A DNA stretch of 47,951 bases, from NCBI GenBank assembly GCA_016201765.1, contig JACQCE010000118.1:1-47951 (forward strand), in the 5' to 3' direction. Source of the stretch: Nitrospirota bacterium (GTDB lineage: Bacteria; Nitrospirota; Nitrospiria; JACQCE01). The notes beneath the pieces were generated by a model. That model worked only from the letters and a program-made list of their open reading frames with translations. It was not told the DNA's origin and did no database searches. This document shows, in pieces, positions 1 to 8,740 of this stretch (its first letter is position 1; the number at the start of each line of letters is the position of its first letter). Both the position numbers and the translations under genes were made by a program.

Positions 1-543
1 GAGATTCTCCCGCTGGATGCTGGAGACAAACTCGGATCCGTATGAGGTCGTCGTGGCCACGATGGTCTGATCCTCCGGCACCACGTAATAGGAATGCACA
101 AAATAAAAATACGCCCCAGTGGCGATCCCGCGAAAGAATGCCACCGGCTTGACCAGTGTGACCCGATTCCACCCCATGTGTGGAATTTTCAGTCCCGCCG
201 CCCCCCCCATTCCAATGGGAAACCGCACCACGCGCCCCTTGAGCACCGCCAGTCCCGGGTGCGGGCCAAACTCCTCTCCTTCGGTAAAGAGCAGTTGCAG
301 CCCCAGACAGATGCCCAGAAAGGGTTTGCCGCTGCGGATCGCCCGGTGGATCGGCTCGATCAGACCGAACCGCTCCAGATTGCGCATGCAGTCGGGGAAG
401 GCGCCGACGCCGGGCAGCACGACGTGCGAGGCGTCGGCGATCGCCGCCGGCGACCGCGTCACAACGGCCGGATGGCCCACATGCTCGAACGCCTTGTGGA
501 TGCTGCGGAGGTTTCCCATTCCATAATCAATAATCGCGATCAT
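1..543 (-). CDS. hisH: Imidazole glycerol phosphate synthase, glutamine amidotransferase subunit HisH (3' end cut by window edge)
   Basis: HisH hydrolyses glutamine and channels ammonia to HisF, which makes imidazole glycerol phosphate and AICAR in histidine synthesis. Translating the minus strand from the ATG at 543 gives an N-terminus reading MIAIIDYGMGNLRSIHKAF, then LPGVGAF, the nucleophile motif GICLGLQLL and later the conserved HSYYV segment that carries the catalytic His. These are class I amidotransferase landmarks in the right order. 181 codons are present; the family is about 200-215 residues, so only the last 20-30 residues lie beyond base 1. It is the last visible gene of the minus-strand his block, 87 bp after hisB; hisA and hisF would be expected just outside the window. 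Confidence 0.93.
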   Translation of the reverse strand, partial: MIAIIDYGMGNLRSIHKAFEHVGHPAVVTRSPAAIADASHVVLPGVGAFPDCMRNLERFGLIEPIHRAIRSGKPFLGICLGLQLLFTEGEEFGPHPGLAVLKGRVVRFPIGMGGAAGLKIPHMGWNRVTLVKPVAFFRGIATGAYFYFVHSYYVVPEDQTIVATTTSYGSEFVSSIQRENL

Positions 544-630
544 TTTGAGTCCGGGGAACCAGTCCTCTCGCCTCTACCCCTTAATCCGCCTTTTCTTTAC
601 TAATCCTTAATCCGGCGCGCTCACTCTCAT

Positions 631-1275
631 TCAGGCCAGGCTTCCCTTGGTTGAGGGAACGCCGCGGGCGAGACCATCCCGCCGCACTGCCTGGGCGAGC
701 GCGCGGCCGAAGGCTTTGAACACCGCCTCCAGCAGATGATGCGGGTCATGGCCGTAGGGTGTCGTGATGTGCAGCGTGATCCCGCCGGTGGTGGCCAGCG
801 AACGGAAGAAGTGCTCGACCAGTTCGACGTCAAATTTGAGAATCTTGCGCCGCTTGGGCAGGGGAACCTGATAGACCAGATACGGGCGGCCGCTCAAGTC
901 CAGTGTCACCATCGCGAGGGCGTCGTCCATCGGCACCGCCGCCGAGCCGAAGCGCGCAATGCCCCGCTTGTCCCCGAGGCCGCGCGCGATCGTCTCGCCC
1001 AGCACCAGCCCGATATCCTCGATCAGGTGGTGATAGTCGATGTGGGTGTCCCCGCGGGCCGTCAGCCGCAGGTCGAACCCGCCGTGCTTGGCGAAGGCGG
1101 TCAGCATGTGGTCCAGAAACGGCAGGGTCGTCGTGACCCGCCCCTCTCCTTCGCCGTCGAGCGCCAGGGTCGTCGAGATCTTCGTTTCCCTGGTGGCGCG
1201 GTCGACCCGGGCGGTGCGGCGCGGCGCGCCCTTGACCCGGCCGGTCCGTCCCGGCCGGCGCGCGCGCTTAACCAC
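631..1275 (-). CDS. hisB: Imidazoleglycerol-phosphate dehydratase
   Basis: HisB dehydrates imidazole glycerol phosphate to imidazole acetol phosphate (histidine pathway, cytoplasm; family known to be manganese-dependent). The 214-residue protein has the family metal-ligand motifs LDHMLTAFAKHG near residue 54, HIDYHHLIEDIGL near 78 and HDPHHLLEAVFKAFGRAL near 175, and ends near STKGSLA. It is the monofunctional form, with no HisN phosphatase domain. The GTG start at 1275 overlaps the hisD stop by 8 nt, implying translational coupling. The first 25 or so residues are Arg-rich and longer than in typical HisB, but no alternative in-frame start was seen before the conserved RETKI segment. Confidence 0.95.
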   Translation of the reverse strand: MVKRARRPGRTGRVKGAPRRTARVDRATRETKISTTLALDGEGEGRVTTTLPFLDHMLTAFAKHGGFDLRLTARGDTHIDYHHLIEDIGLVLGETIARGLGDKRGIARFGSAAVPMDDALAMVTLDLSGRPYLVYQVPLPKRRKILKFDVELVEHFFRSLATTGGITLHITTPYGHDPHHLLEAVFKAFGRALAQAVRRDGLARGVPSTKGSLA

Positions 1276-2554
1276 GGAGGCGGACCTCCACGGCGCGTGC
1301 GTGCGCGGTCAACCCCTCCACGCCGGCGATGCGCAGGACGTGCTCATGCGCCCGGATCAGCTCCTCCTGCGAGTAGCCGACGAGACTCGACCGCTTCACG
1401 AAATCATCGACCGACAGGGGCGAAAAGAACCGCGCGGTGCCGCCTGTCGGCAGAACATGATTGGGGCCGGCGATATAGTCGCCCACCGCTTCGGGCGTGA
1501 AATGGCCGAGAAAGACCGCGCCGGCGTGATTGAGCCGCGGGACCAGCTCGAACGGTTTTTTGATCGCCAGGCCGACGTGCTCGGCGGCAATGGCGTTGGC
1601 CACGACCGCCGCCTCCTCCAGATCCTTGACCAGCACGGCAAAGCCGTGCCGCTTGATCGCGGCCGCAGCAATGGCGCGGCGGTCGAGCCCCTTGAGCTGC
1701 CGCAGCAACTCCCGGTTGACCTTGCGGATCAGGTCGCGCATCGGCGTGACCAGGAAGAGCCACGACTCCTGGTCATGCTCGGCCTGGGCCAGCAGATCGG
1801 CGGCCACGAAGGCCGGGTTGGCGGTTTGATCGGCGACGATCAGCACTTCGCTCGGGCCGGCCACCATGTCGATGTCGGCCTCGCCGTAGACGAGCCGCTT
1901 CGCGGCCGCCACGTACCGGTTGCCCGGCCCGACCACTTTGTCGACACGGGGAATCGTTTTGGTGCCGTAGACCATGGCGCCGATCGCCTGCGCGCCTCCG
2001 ACCCGGTAAATTTCCCGCACGCCGGCCAGATCCGCCGCGACCAGCAGGTAGGGATTCACCGTGCCGTCCTTGGTCGGCGTGCACATGGCCACCTGCCGGA
2101 CGCCGGCGATTTTCGCCGGCAGGGCGTTCATCAACACCGTCGAGGGATAGACCGCGGTGCCACCCGGCACATAAATGCCCACGCGGTCCAGCGGACGGAC
2201 CTGCTGGCCCAGCGTGATGCCGCCGTTGGTCAGCGACCATGACCCGACGTGCTGCTTCTGGTGATAGGCGGTGATCCGCTCCGCCGCGTAGCGAAGACTC
2301 TCCACCACGGCGGGGTCCGCCTGCCGGTAGGCCTCCTCCAGTTCCTTCTCGGTCACCCGGAGCGTGCGGGGGGTGAGCCGGACGCGGTCGAATTTTTTCG
2401 TGTATCGGATGAGTGCGGAGTCGCCCTGTCGGCGCACCGTGTCCAGAATGGAGCGGACCGCTCCCTCGATGCCTTTATCAACCACGGCCAGGCGGCGCGA
2501 CAGCACCTCCAGCCGCTTGGCAAATCCCCGTTGAGACGACCGCAACAGCTTCAT
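1268..2554 (-). CDS. hisD: Histidinol dehydrogenase
   Basis: HisD carries out the last two steps of histidine synthesis, oxidising L-histidinol to L-histidine with two NAD+ (zinc enzyme, cytoplasm). The 428-residue protein has the normal family length. Visible signatures are VPGGTAVYPSTVLMNALPAK near residue 130, GPGNRYVAAAKRLVYG, DIDMVAGPSEVLIVAD, the catalytic EHVG, and GPNHVLPTGGTARFFSPL near 370. The ATG at 2554 overlaps by 4 nt (ATGA) the stop of a possible 21-codon upstream ORF, so translation may be coupled to it. A 174-bp gap holding two copies of a dispersed leader repeat separates it from hisG; the downstream overlap with hisB suggests co-transcription. Confidence 0.97.
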   Translation of the reverse strand: MKLLRSSQRGFAKRLEVLSRRLAVVDKGIEGAVRSILDTVRRQGDSALIRYTKKFDRVRLTPRTLRVTEKELEEAYRQADPAVVESLRYAAERITAYHQKQHVGSWSLTNGGITLGQQVRPLDRVGIYVPGGTAVYPSTVLMNALPAKIAGVRQVAMCTPTKDGTVNPYLLVAADLAGVREIYRVGGAQAIGAMVYGTKTIPRVDKVVGPGNRYVAAAKRLVYGEADIDMVAGPSEVLIVADQTANPAFVAADLLAQAEHDQESWLFLVTPMRDLIRKVNRELLRQLKGLDRRAIAAAAIKRHGFAVLVKDLEEAAVVANAIAAEHVGLAIKKPFELVPRLNHAGAVFLGHFTPEAVGDYIAGPNHVLPTGGTARFFSPLSVDDFVKRSSLVGYSQEELIRAHEHVLRIAGVEGLTAHARAVEVRLRG

Positions 2555-2616
2555 GGCCGCCCCCCATCAGCGCCGCGGCCTGCCCGCCCGCGCGCCCGTC
2601 CCTCTCGTTGTGTCAT
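2551..2616 (-). CDS. Possible 21-residue upstream ORF coupled to hisD
   Basis: A short ORF starts at ATG 2616 five bases after a good Shine-Dalgarno (AAAGGAG) and reads MTQREGRARGRAGRGADGGRP. Its stop overlaps the hisD start codon as ATGA. It is Arg/Gly-rich and has no histidine run, so it is not a classical his attenuator peptide. It sits directly downstream of a dispersed repeat whose edge forms part of the ribosome site. It could be a real coupling peptide or a by-product of repeat insertion; no homology is claimed. Confidence 0.35.
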   Translation of the reverse strand: MTQREGRARGRAGRGADGGRP

Positions 2617-2625
2617 CTGCGCTCC

Positions 2626-2708
2626 TTTACCCCGAACGAATGTGAGGGGTTATATCCGATTTTCGTACCATTTACGCCGAACAAATGCGAGGTGTCATGT
2701 CCGATTCT
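2626..2708 (-). repeat. Two tandem copies of a dispersed leader repeat (copies A 2626-2664 and B 2671-2708)
   Basis: On the hisD coding strand each copy runs GAAAATCGGA ... CTCACATTCGTTCG ... GTAAA, with variants; the copies repeat with a 45-bp period. The same unit occurs at 16442-16480 before gyrA and 39351-39388 before lon. Consensus on the opposite strand: TTTAC, two variable bases, CGAACRAATGYGAG, about eight variable bases, TCCGATTYT. The GTAAA end of copy A runs straight into GGAG, the ribosome site of the small ORF before hisD. Confidence 0.8.
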
Positions 2709-2728
2709 TGGCACCACTACAGCCGTTG

Positions 2729-3412
2729 TCATCCGCCGACCGATCCGGCCGGTTGCAGCCCGGCCAGTTGTTGGATGATCTGCCGCACGCGGTGATGTTT
2801 GGTCTTCATGCTCGCCCGGTTCACGATCACGCGGGCGGTCGATCTCGCCAGTTCCTCCACTTCCACGAGCTGGTGGGCCCGGAGCGTCGCCCCGGTATCC
2901 ACGATGTCCACGATCTGATCGGCCAACCCCACCAGCGGCGCCAGCTCGATCGTGCCCGACAGCTTGATGATTTCCACCGGCAGCCCTTTGCGAAGAAAGT
3001 ACCGTTCGGTGATGTTCGGATATTTCGTTGCCACACGCCGGGTGGTCCATCGAGTCGGGCGAGCCGGGCGCGCAGGTTGCGCGCGGGAGACGCCTGGCTC
3101 CGCCAGCACAATGCGACAGAGGCCGAAGCCCAGATCAAGCGGCTCGTAGACCGCGGGCCTTTGTTCCAGAAGACGGTCCTTGCCGACGATCCCGATGTCG
3201 GCCGTCCCATACTCCACGTAGGTCGGCACATCCGCATCCCGGACGATCACCAATTGCGTCGCGTGACCGGCCACTTGAAACGAGAGCTGCCGGGTGGCCG
3301 GCGTCAACTCGGGGTGGCTCAGGCCGATCTTCGCGCACAGGGCGATCGAACCCTCCAGCAGCCGCCCCTTGGGAAGCGCAATCGTGACCGGATCGGTGTT
3401 GGCGGTGGTCAT
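2729..3412 (-). CDS. hisG: ATP phosphoribosyltransferase, short form
   Basis: HisG condenses ATP and PRPP to phosphoribosyl-ATP, the committed and usually feedback-inhibited step of histidine synthesis. The 227-residue protein has the family motifs ALPKGRLLEGS near residue 13, DVPTYVEYGTADIGIVGKD near 61 and the PRPP-binding segment DIVDTGATLRAH near 168. It lacks the C-terminal ACT-like regulatory domain of the long form (about 290 residues), so by family knowledge it should need HisZ, which is not in this window. A Pro/Arg-rich stretch (RAQPARPARPTRW) around residue 108 looks like an inserted surface loop. The start overlaps the murA stop as ATGA, so murA and hisG are coupled. Confidence 0.95.
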   Translation of the reverse strand: MTTANTDPVTIALPKGRLLEGSIALCAKIGLSHPELTPATRQLSFQVAGHATQLVIVRDADVPTYVEYGTADIGIVGKDRLLEQRPAVYEPLDLGFGLCRIVLAEPGVSRAQPARPARPTRWTTRRVATKYPNITERYFLRKGLPVEIIKLSGTIELAPLVGLADQIVDIVDTGATLRAHQLVEVEELARSTARVIVNRASMKTKHHRVRQIIQQLAGLQPAGSVGG

Positions 3413-4707
3413 GATGCCGCCCGCCCCGCGCCGGCCCGGTCGCCGCTCACCCGTTCAATAACGGCGCCGACGCCGCGCAATTTTTCCACCATTCGCTCAT
3501 AGCCGCGATCCAGGTGATAGATCCGCTGGATGCGGCTTTCGCCCTCGGCGACCAGCGCGGCGAGCACCAACCCCGCGCTGGCCCGCAGATCGCTGGCCAT
3601 TACCGGCGCGCCGCTGAGCCGTTCCACGCCCTGGATCTTGGCGTGCACGCCCTGCACTTGAATCCGCGCGCCCATCCGTTGCAGCTCCGCCACGTGCGTG
3701 AGCCGCTGTTCGAACACCAGCTCGCTGATCACACTCTGTCCCTTCGCCACCGCCATCAATGCCATGAACTGCGCCTGCATGTCGGTCGGAAAGCCGGGGT
3801 AGGGCGCCGTTTCCGCATCGACGGCGGTCGGACGCGACGGCCCGTCGATCACCACCCGGTCGGCCTCTTCCCGCATCTCGGCGCCGGCGGCCTGCAGTTT
3901 CTGGATGACCGCCTGCATGTGCGACGGCCGGCAGTTGCCGACGGTCAGCCGGCCCCGGGTGATGGCGCCGGCAACCAGATACGTGCCCGCCTCGATCCGG
4001 TCGGGAATCACCTCATGTTGGTGCAGGCCGTCGGTCAATCGCTCGATGCCTTCGATCACCACCCGGCGGGTGCCGGCCCCGCTGATGCGGGCGCCGCGGC
4101 GGATCAGGCAGGCGGCCAGATCGGCCACTTCGGGCTCGCAGGCGGCATTGTCCAGCACCGTCGTCCCCTGGGCCAGCGTCGCGGCCATCATGAGATTCTC
4201 CGTCCCCGTCACCGTCGGTTGATCAAAGAGAATCGTCGCCCCTTTCAAGCGCGTCGCTTTTGCTTCAATATAGCCATGGGCGATGCCGATCTCGGCGCCC
4301 ATTTTCTGCAAACCCATCAAGTGCAGATCCACCGGCCTCGCGCCGATCGCGCAGCCGCCGGGCAGTGACACGTTCGCCCGCCCCCATCGGGCCAGCAGGG
4401 GGCCGAGCACAAGGATCGACGCCCGCATCGTTTTGACCAGTTCGTACGGCGCTTCACAGCTCTGCACGCCCCGGACGGTCAGCGCCAACCGGTTCGCCTG
4501 CTCCGCCGACCATTCGGCCTGCACGCCCAGCCGCCGCAACAGCTCGGCCATGGTGTGGATGTCCACGACACGGGGGATGTTCGACAGCTCATAGTCGCCG
4601 TCGCCCAGCAACACAGACGCCATCGCCGGCAGGGCGGCGTTCTTCGCCCCGCTGACGGTGATTTCGCCGGACAGCGACTTCCCCCCTTGAACGATGATCT
4701 GATCCAT
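3409..4707 (-). CDS. murA: UDP-N-acetylglucosamine 1-carboxyvinyltransferase
   Basis: MurA transfers enolpyruvate from PEP to UDP-GlcNAc, the first committed step of peptidoglycan synthesis (cytoplasm), and is the fosfomycin target. The 432-residue protein fits the family. Lys22 and Asn23 in SGAKNAALP match the UDP-GlcNAc site, and the catalytic loop reads [16 protein letters not shown] with the nucleophile Cys at residue 119; Cys rather than Asp predicts the fosfomycin-sensitive form. [15 protein letters not shown] near residue 375 carries the conserved Asp/Arg pair. It lies between prmC and hisG, the order I recall from Nitrospira and Geobacter. The upstream 355 bp holds a mosaic dispersed repeat and no other gene. 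Confidence 0.97.
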   Translation of the reverse strand: MDQIIVQGGKSLSGEITVSGAKNAALPAMASVLLGDGDYELSNIPRVVDIHTMAELLRRLGVQAEWSAEQANRLALTVRGVQSCEAPYELVKTMRASILVLGPLLARWGRANVSLPGGCAIGARPVDLHLMGLQKMGAEIGIAHGYIEAKATRLKGATILFDQPTVTGTENLMMAATLAQGTTVLDNAACEPEVADLAACLIRRGARISGAGTRRVVIEGIERLTDGLHQHEVIPDRIEAGTYLVAGAITRGRLTVGNCRPSHMQAVIQKLQAAGAEMREEADRVVIDGPSRPTAVDAETAPYPGFPTDMQAQFMALMAVAKGQSVISELVFEQRLTHVAELQRMGARIQVQGVHAKIQGVERLSGAPVMASDLRASAGLVLAALVAEGESRIQRIYHLDRGYERMVEKLRGVGAVIERVSGDRAGAGRAAS

Positions 4708-4755
4708 TTAGAATTTGTACTCGCTCTTGCTTCTCATTCGAAAATCGTCAGTTTA

Positions 4756-5072
4756 TTCCGCTCGTGCTTTGCACTCGCTCACATCAAGGGGAGAATGCGC
4801 TTCGACTCGGCCATGGCCGTTGGCCATGTTGCCGGCTCAGATTCCGCCTTCGCGAGCAGAGCTCGCGAAGCTTCATTCATCTCCCCTTGGGGTGTGGGGA
4901 CATCGGAGGAGCCACTGCACCGCACGGGCCCCACTGACAAATAATCCAATCCCCATCGCCATACGAGTTGCAACCAAGGCTCGCATGTCACATCGATGCT
5001 CGGCCCCTGGCCGCCGTCTTTTTGCGGTTCGCCGAGCTTCGAAAATGTCGTTTTCTTGTACTTCATTCGCCA
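4756..5072 (+). repeat. Mosaic dispersed repeat, copy 1 of 3
   Basis: This copy fills most of the gap between prmC and murA and shares ordered blocks with 19528-19779 and 28472-28741: TCCGCTCGTGC, CTCGCTCA, a G-run/C-run hairpin (AAGGGGAGA with TCTCCCCTT), ATCCCCATCGCCATACGAGTTG, GCTCGGCCCCTGGCCGCCGT and CCGAGCTTCG, ending in ATTCGCC-like heptamers. Its hairpin loop is enlarged by about 80 bp and contains a perfect inner stem, CTTCGCGAG (4848-4856) with CTCGCGAAG (4862-4870). The end overlaps the last codons of prmC. No protein or RNA gene is recognisable in it. Confidence 0.75.
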
Positions 5073-5980
5073 TTGCCCTTCCTGGACAGCACGACAACCC
5101 TATCAATCCCGGACAGATCCCGTTCGATCGCTTCCACGCGCCAACCGGCGTGCCGGGCCAATGCCGCCACGCGATCGGCCTGACCAATCCCCACCTCCAG
5201 CAGCAGCCAGCCTCCTGGAAGCAGGGAATCCGCCGCCGTCTGAACAAGCCGGCGAATCAGGTCAAGACCGTCCGCGCCGCCATCCAGCGCCAGCCGCGGC
5301 TCGTGGTCGCGAATCTGGCTCTCCAATGTCTCGATGACCCCGGTCGGGATATAGGGCAGATTGGCCGCGATCAAATCCGCGCGCCAGGATTCCCGGCGCA
5401 GCGGCTCGCACAGATCGCCCCGCCTCACCATCATCCGATCGGCCAGGCCGTGCCGGTCGAAATTGCGCCGGGCCACGACCAGAGCGCGCGCCGAACAATC
5501 AAGGGCCGCGCCGACGGCCGTCTCCACCGCCGAGGCGATCCCCATGGCAATGCAGCCGCTGCCGGTGCCCACATCGGCAAATCGGACGGGATGGTCGACA
5601 CCGCGTTGGGCCGCCCGCAACCGATCGATCGCCAGTTCGACCAGCAACTCGGTGTCAGGCCGCGGAATCAGCGCGCCGCGGCGGATATCACACTCCAGGC
5701 CAAAGAACTCCACCCTCCCGCGCAGATACTGCAACGGTTCGCCCAACGCCCGTCGGCGCAGGAGCGCATTGAACCGGCGTCGCGCGGCGGGCGGCAGCAG
5801 CCTGCCCGGCTCACGGTAGAGCGCCAGCCGTTCTTCGGACAGTTGATCGGCCAGGAGCAGTTCGGCGTCCAGCCGCGGCTCGGCAACGCCGGCCGCGGCC
5901 AACCGGCCAGCGCCCAGGGCAAGGACGCGGCCGACCGTCGCCGCCCGACGTAGTTCCCTGCGTTCACACGTTCTTGTCAT
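5063..5980 (-). CDS. prmC: Peptide chain release factor N5-glutamine methyltransferase
   Basis: PrmC methylates the glutamine of the GGQ motif in release factors, using SAM, which speeds peptide release. The 305-residue protein has an N-terminal helical domain, the linker LIPRPDTELLVE near residue 104, the SAM-binding ADVGTGSGCIAM near 135 and the substrate motif in ANLPYIP near 205. The family signature is normally NPPY; here it is NLPY, a substitution I believe occurs in some lineages. It follows prfA, its substrate gene, by 27 bp on the same strand, which supports the call. Its last codons overlap the edge of a dispersed repeat. Confidence 0.93.
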   Translation of the reverse strand: MTRTCERRELRRAATVGRVLALGAGRLAAAGVAEPRLDAELLLADQLSEERLALYREPGRLLPPAARRRFNALLRRRALGEPLQYLRGRVEFFGLECDIRRGALIPRPDTELLVELAIDRLRAAQRGVDHPVRFADVGTGSGCIAMGIASAVETAVGAALDCSARALVVARRNFDRHGLADRMMVRRGDLCEPLRRESWRADLIAANLPYIPTGVIETLESQIRDHEPRLALDGGADGLDLIRRLVQTAADSLLPGGWLLLEVGIGQADRVAALARHAGWRVEAIERDLSGIDRVVVLSRKGNGE

Positions 5981-6007
5981 GGTCGTGATTGAGCGGACCC
6001 GGCGGGG

Positions 6008-7111
6008 TCAGTTGTCGGACGCCGGCGCCTGCAGTTCCAACTGCCTGGCCTGCTCGGCCGAGGCCAGCGCATCCAGCACTTCATCCAGATCCCCCTCGAT
6101 CACTTCGGACAGGCGGCGCAACGACATCCCGATCCGGTGATCGGTGATGCGATTCTGCGGAAAATTGTACGTGCGGATCTTTTCGCTCCGGTCGCCGCTG
6201 CCGATCTGCATCTTGCGGTCCCGTGCGATTTCGGCGGTCTGGGCCGCCTGGGCGGTTTCCAGCAGGCGCGCCCGCAGCACCCGCATCGCCTTGGCCCGGT
6301 TCTTGATCTGCGAACGCTCGTCCTGACAGCTGACCACCACGCCCGTGGGCAGATGGGTGATCCGTACGGCTGAATGGGTGGTGTTCACGCCCTGGCCGCC
6401 GGGGCCTGAAGCGCAGAAGGTGTCGACACGGAGTTCGGTCGGATCGATCTGCAACTCAATCTCCTCGGCCTCCGGCAGGACCGCCACCGTGACGGCAGAC
6501 GTATGCACCCGGCCCGACGCCTCTGTTTCAGGCACCCGCTGGACGCGATGCACGCCGGATTCGAACTTGAGCCGGCTGAACGCGCCCCTGCCCTCAACGA
6601 GCAGGATCACTTCCTTGAATCCGCCAATGCCGGTCGGGCTGGAGGTGATCAATTCGACCCGCCACCCCCGCTGCTCGGCGTACTTGGTGTACATGCGCAT
6701 CAGATCGGACGCAAAGAGCGCGGCTTCTTCGCCGCCGGTTCCGGCCCGAATCTCGATGAAGACGTTTTTTTGGTCCCGGGGGTCTTTCGGCGTGAGGAGC
6801 GTCGTCAGTTCGGCCTCGGAATCGGCCCGTTTGCGGCGCAGTTCATCCAATTCCTGCGCGACGAGGGCCCGCAATTCCGGCTCCATCTTGCCGTCCCGCG
6901 CCATGGCCTCGGTCTCCCGGATCGTCCGCTCCAGTCGCTGGAGGGCTTCGTACCGGTCAACGACCTCGGCCAGGCCGGCCCGCTCCTTGGCGTATCGCTG
7001 AACCAATTCCGGATTGGCGAAGACGGCGGGGTCGGTCAGCAGTTGAGCCAACTCCTGATACCGGCGACTCATCACCTCCAGCCGCTGGACCAGAGCCACG
7101 CTGTCGACCAT
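6008..7111 (-). CDS. prfA: Peptide chain release factor 1
   Basis: RF1 reads UAA and UAG in the ribosomal A site and triggers peptide release. The 367-residue protein shows the codon-recognition tripeptide PxT as PET in [14 protein letters not shown] (RF2 would have SPF) and the catalytic GGQ in [10 protein letters not shown] near residue 240, followed by [20 protein letters not shown]. The length is normal and the ATG at 7111 starts [14 protein letters not shown]. It sits between rpmE (15 bp upstream) and prmC, so the factor and its methyltransferase are probably made from one mRNA. Confidence 0.97.
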   Translation of the reverse strand: MVDSVALVQRLEVMSRRYQELAQLLTDPAVFANPELVQRYAKERAGLAEVVDRYEALQRLERTIRETEAMARDGKMEPELRALVAQELDELRRKRADSEAELTTLLTPKDPRDQKNVFIEIRAGTGGEEAALFASDLMRMYTKYAEQRGWRVELITSSPTGIGGFKEVILLVEGRGAFSRLKFESGVHRVQRVPETEASGRVHTSAVTVAVLPEAEEIELQIDPTELRVDTFCASGPGGQGVNTTHSAVRITHLPTGVVVSCQDERSQIKNRAKAMRVLRARLLETAQAAQTAEIARDRKMQIGSGDRSEKIRTYNFPQNRITDHRIGMSLRRLSEVIEGDLDEVLDALASAEQARQLELQAPASDN

Positions 7112-7126
7112 GAGGACAACCCTCGC

Positions 7127-7345
7127 TTATTTGCGCCGAACCGCCGGCTTTTTGGCGTATTTCTTCCGGAAGCGCTCCACGCGCCCCTCGGTATCAACGA
7201 TTTTCTGCGTGCCGGTGAAAAAGGGGTGGCACGCCGAGCAGATCTCAATCCGGATCTGCGGGTTCGTCGATCTCGTCGTCAACACGCTCCCGCAGGCACA
7301 CGTGATCGTCGCCGTTTCATACGCGGGATGTAACCCTGCTTTCAT
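7127..7345 (-). CDS. rpmE: 50S ribosomal protein L31, zinc-binding type
   Basis: L31 bridges the ribosomal subunits. The 72-residue protein beginning [20 protein letters not shown] carries a CxC pair and a CxxC pair ([12 protein letters not shown]), so it is the zinc-binding form, which in other bacteria also acts as a zinc store. An in-frame ATG at 7387 would add 14 residues, but the ATG at 7345 has a strong Shine-Dalgarno (GGAGG, 8 nt upstream) and matches the usual L31 N-terminus, so I chose it. It lies between rho and prfA, a common bacterial order. Confidence 0.96.
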   Translation of the reverse strand: MKAGLHPAYETATITCACGSVLTTRSTNPQIRIEICSACHPFFTGTQKIVDTEGRVERFRKKYAKKPAVRRK

Positions 7346-7492
7346 GGATCCTACCTCCGTTCGTTTACCGCACTGGGGCTCGCCCATCGATTGGGCGCAC
7401 GAAACCGCCTGATGGGAATTACCTAATATATCAAATTGTTGACAGCGATGGAAGGGGAAAGACGGCTGGGGACTGGGGACGGAAACCCCGGC

Positions 7493-8740
7493 CTATTTGT
7501 TCATCGATTCCAAAAATTCCTTGTTGGAGCGGGTCCCCCGCATCTTGTCCAGCAGAAACTCCATGCTTTCGACCGGGCTCAAGGTGCTCAGCACCTTGCG
7601 GAGAATCCACGTCTTGTTCAGATCCTCCTTCTCGGTCAACAATTCCTCTTTCCGGGTGCCGGAGAGGTTGATCTCGATGGCCGGGAAGATCCGCTTGTCG
7701 GCCAGCTTGCGCTCCAGGTGCACCTCCATATTGCCGGTGCCCTTGAATTCCTCGAAAATCACGTCGTCCATCCGACTGCCCGTCTCGATCAACGCCGTGG
7801 CCATGATCGTCAAACTGCCGCCGTTTTCGATATTACGGGCCGTGCCGAAAAAGCGCTTCGGCCGCTGCAGGGCGTTGGCGTCCAACCCGCCGGAGAGGAC
7901 CTTGCCGCTGGCGGGGATGATCGCATTGTACGCCCGCGCCAGCCGCGTGATGCTGTCGAGCAGGATGACGACATCCCGCTTGTGCTCCACCAGCCGCTTG
8001 GCCCGTTCCAACACCATTTCGGCGACCTGGGCGTGGCGCTGCGGCGGCTCGTCGAAGGTGGAACTGACCACCTCGGCGTGGACCTGCCGCTGCCAGTCGG
8101 TCACCTCCTCGGGCCGCTCATCGATCAGCAGGACGATCAGGACGATTTCGGGGTGGTTCTTCATGATGGCCTTGGCGATGGCCTGCAGCAGCACGGTTTT
8201 GCCGGTCCGCGGCGACGCCACGATCAACCCGCGCTGCCCCTTGCCGATCGGGGTCATCAAATCCATGACCCGCATGGAAAAATCCTCCGGATCGTATTCG
8301 AGCCGGATTTTCTCCATCGGGTAGAGCGGCGTCAGATTGTCAAACAGGATCTTGTCGCGCGCGGCCTCCGGCTCTTCATAGTTGATCTTTTCCACCTTGA
8401 GCATGGCAAAGTAGCGCTCGGATTCCTTGGGCGGCCGGATCTGGCCCGAAACCACATCGCCGGTGCGCAGGCCGAAGCGGCGGATCTGAGAGGGGGAAAT
8501 GTAGATGTCATCCGGACCGGGCAGGTAGTTGTAGTCGGGCGAACGAAGAAAGCCGAACCCGTCCGGAAGGATCTCCAGCACCCCCTCGCCGGAGATGACC
8601 CCGTCCTTGTCCGACTGGGCCTGGAGAATGGCGAAAATCAATTCCTGCTTGCGCAGATTGCTGGCCCCTTCAATGCTGAGGTTGTGAGCCAGCTCATTGA
8701 GTTCCGCGATGCTCTTTTCTTTGAGTTCCGCCAGGTTCAT
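7493..8740 (-). CDS. rho: Transcription termination factor Rho
   Basis: Rho is the hexameric RNA helicase that ends transcription at Rho-dependent terminators. From ATG 8740 the product is 415 residues and starts [18 protein letters not shown], aligning with E. coli Rho (MNLTELKN...), with a strong ribosome site (AAGGAGGAGGG) right before it; an upstream in-frame ATG at 8845 would add 35 low-complexity residues and is less likely. Visible motifs: the RNA-binding cold-shock-like segment [20 protein letters not shown], Walker [12 protein letters not shown], Walker [17 protein letters not shown] and the Q/R-loop region [14 protein letters not shown]. Transcription probably starts near 9148, giving a leader of about 400 nt; autogenous Rho-dependent attenuation in such leaders is known in E. 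coli. Confidence 0.97.
   Translation of the reverse strand: MNLAELKEKSIAELNELAHNLSIEGASNLRKQELIFAILQAQSDKDGVISGEGVLEILPDGFGFLRSPDYNYLPGPDDIYISPSQIRRFGLRTGDVVSGQIRPPKESERYFAMLKVEKINYEEPEAARDKILFDNLTPLYPMEKIRLEYDPEDFSMRVMDLMTPIGKGQRGLIVASPRTGKTVLLQAIAKAIMKNHPEIVLIVLLIDERPEEVTDWQRQVHAEVVSSTFDEPPQRHAQVAEMVLERAKRLVEHKRDVVILLDSITRLARAYNAIIPASGKVLSGGLDANALQRPKRFFGTARNIENGGSLTIMATALIETGSRMDDVIFEEFKGTGNMEVHLERKLADKRIFPAIEINLSGTRKEELLTEKEDLNKTWILRKVLSTLSPVESMEFLLDKMRGTRSNKEFLESMNK

Noticed and set aside
94-603. 169-residue plus-strand frame at the left edge
   Set aside because: It is antisense to hisH, whose minus-strand translation has complete amidotransferase motifs.
2626-2708. T-box or his attenuator before hisD
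   Set aside because: No His codon run, no T-box consensus (TGGNACC in context) and no terminator with a U-tract; the repeat explains the sequence better.
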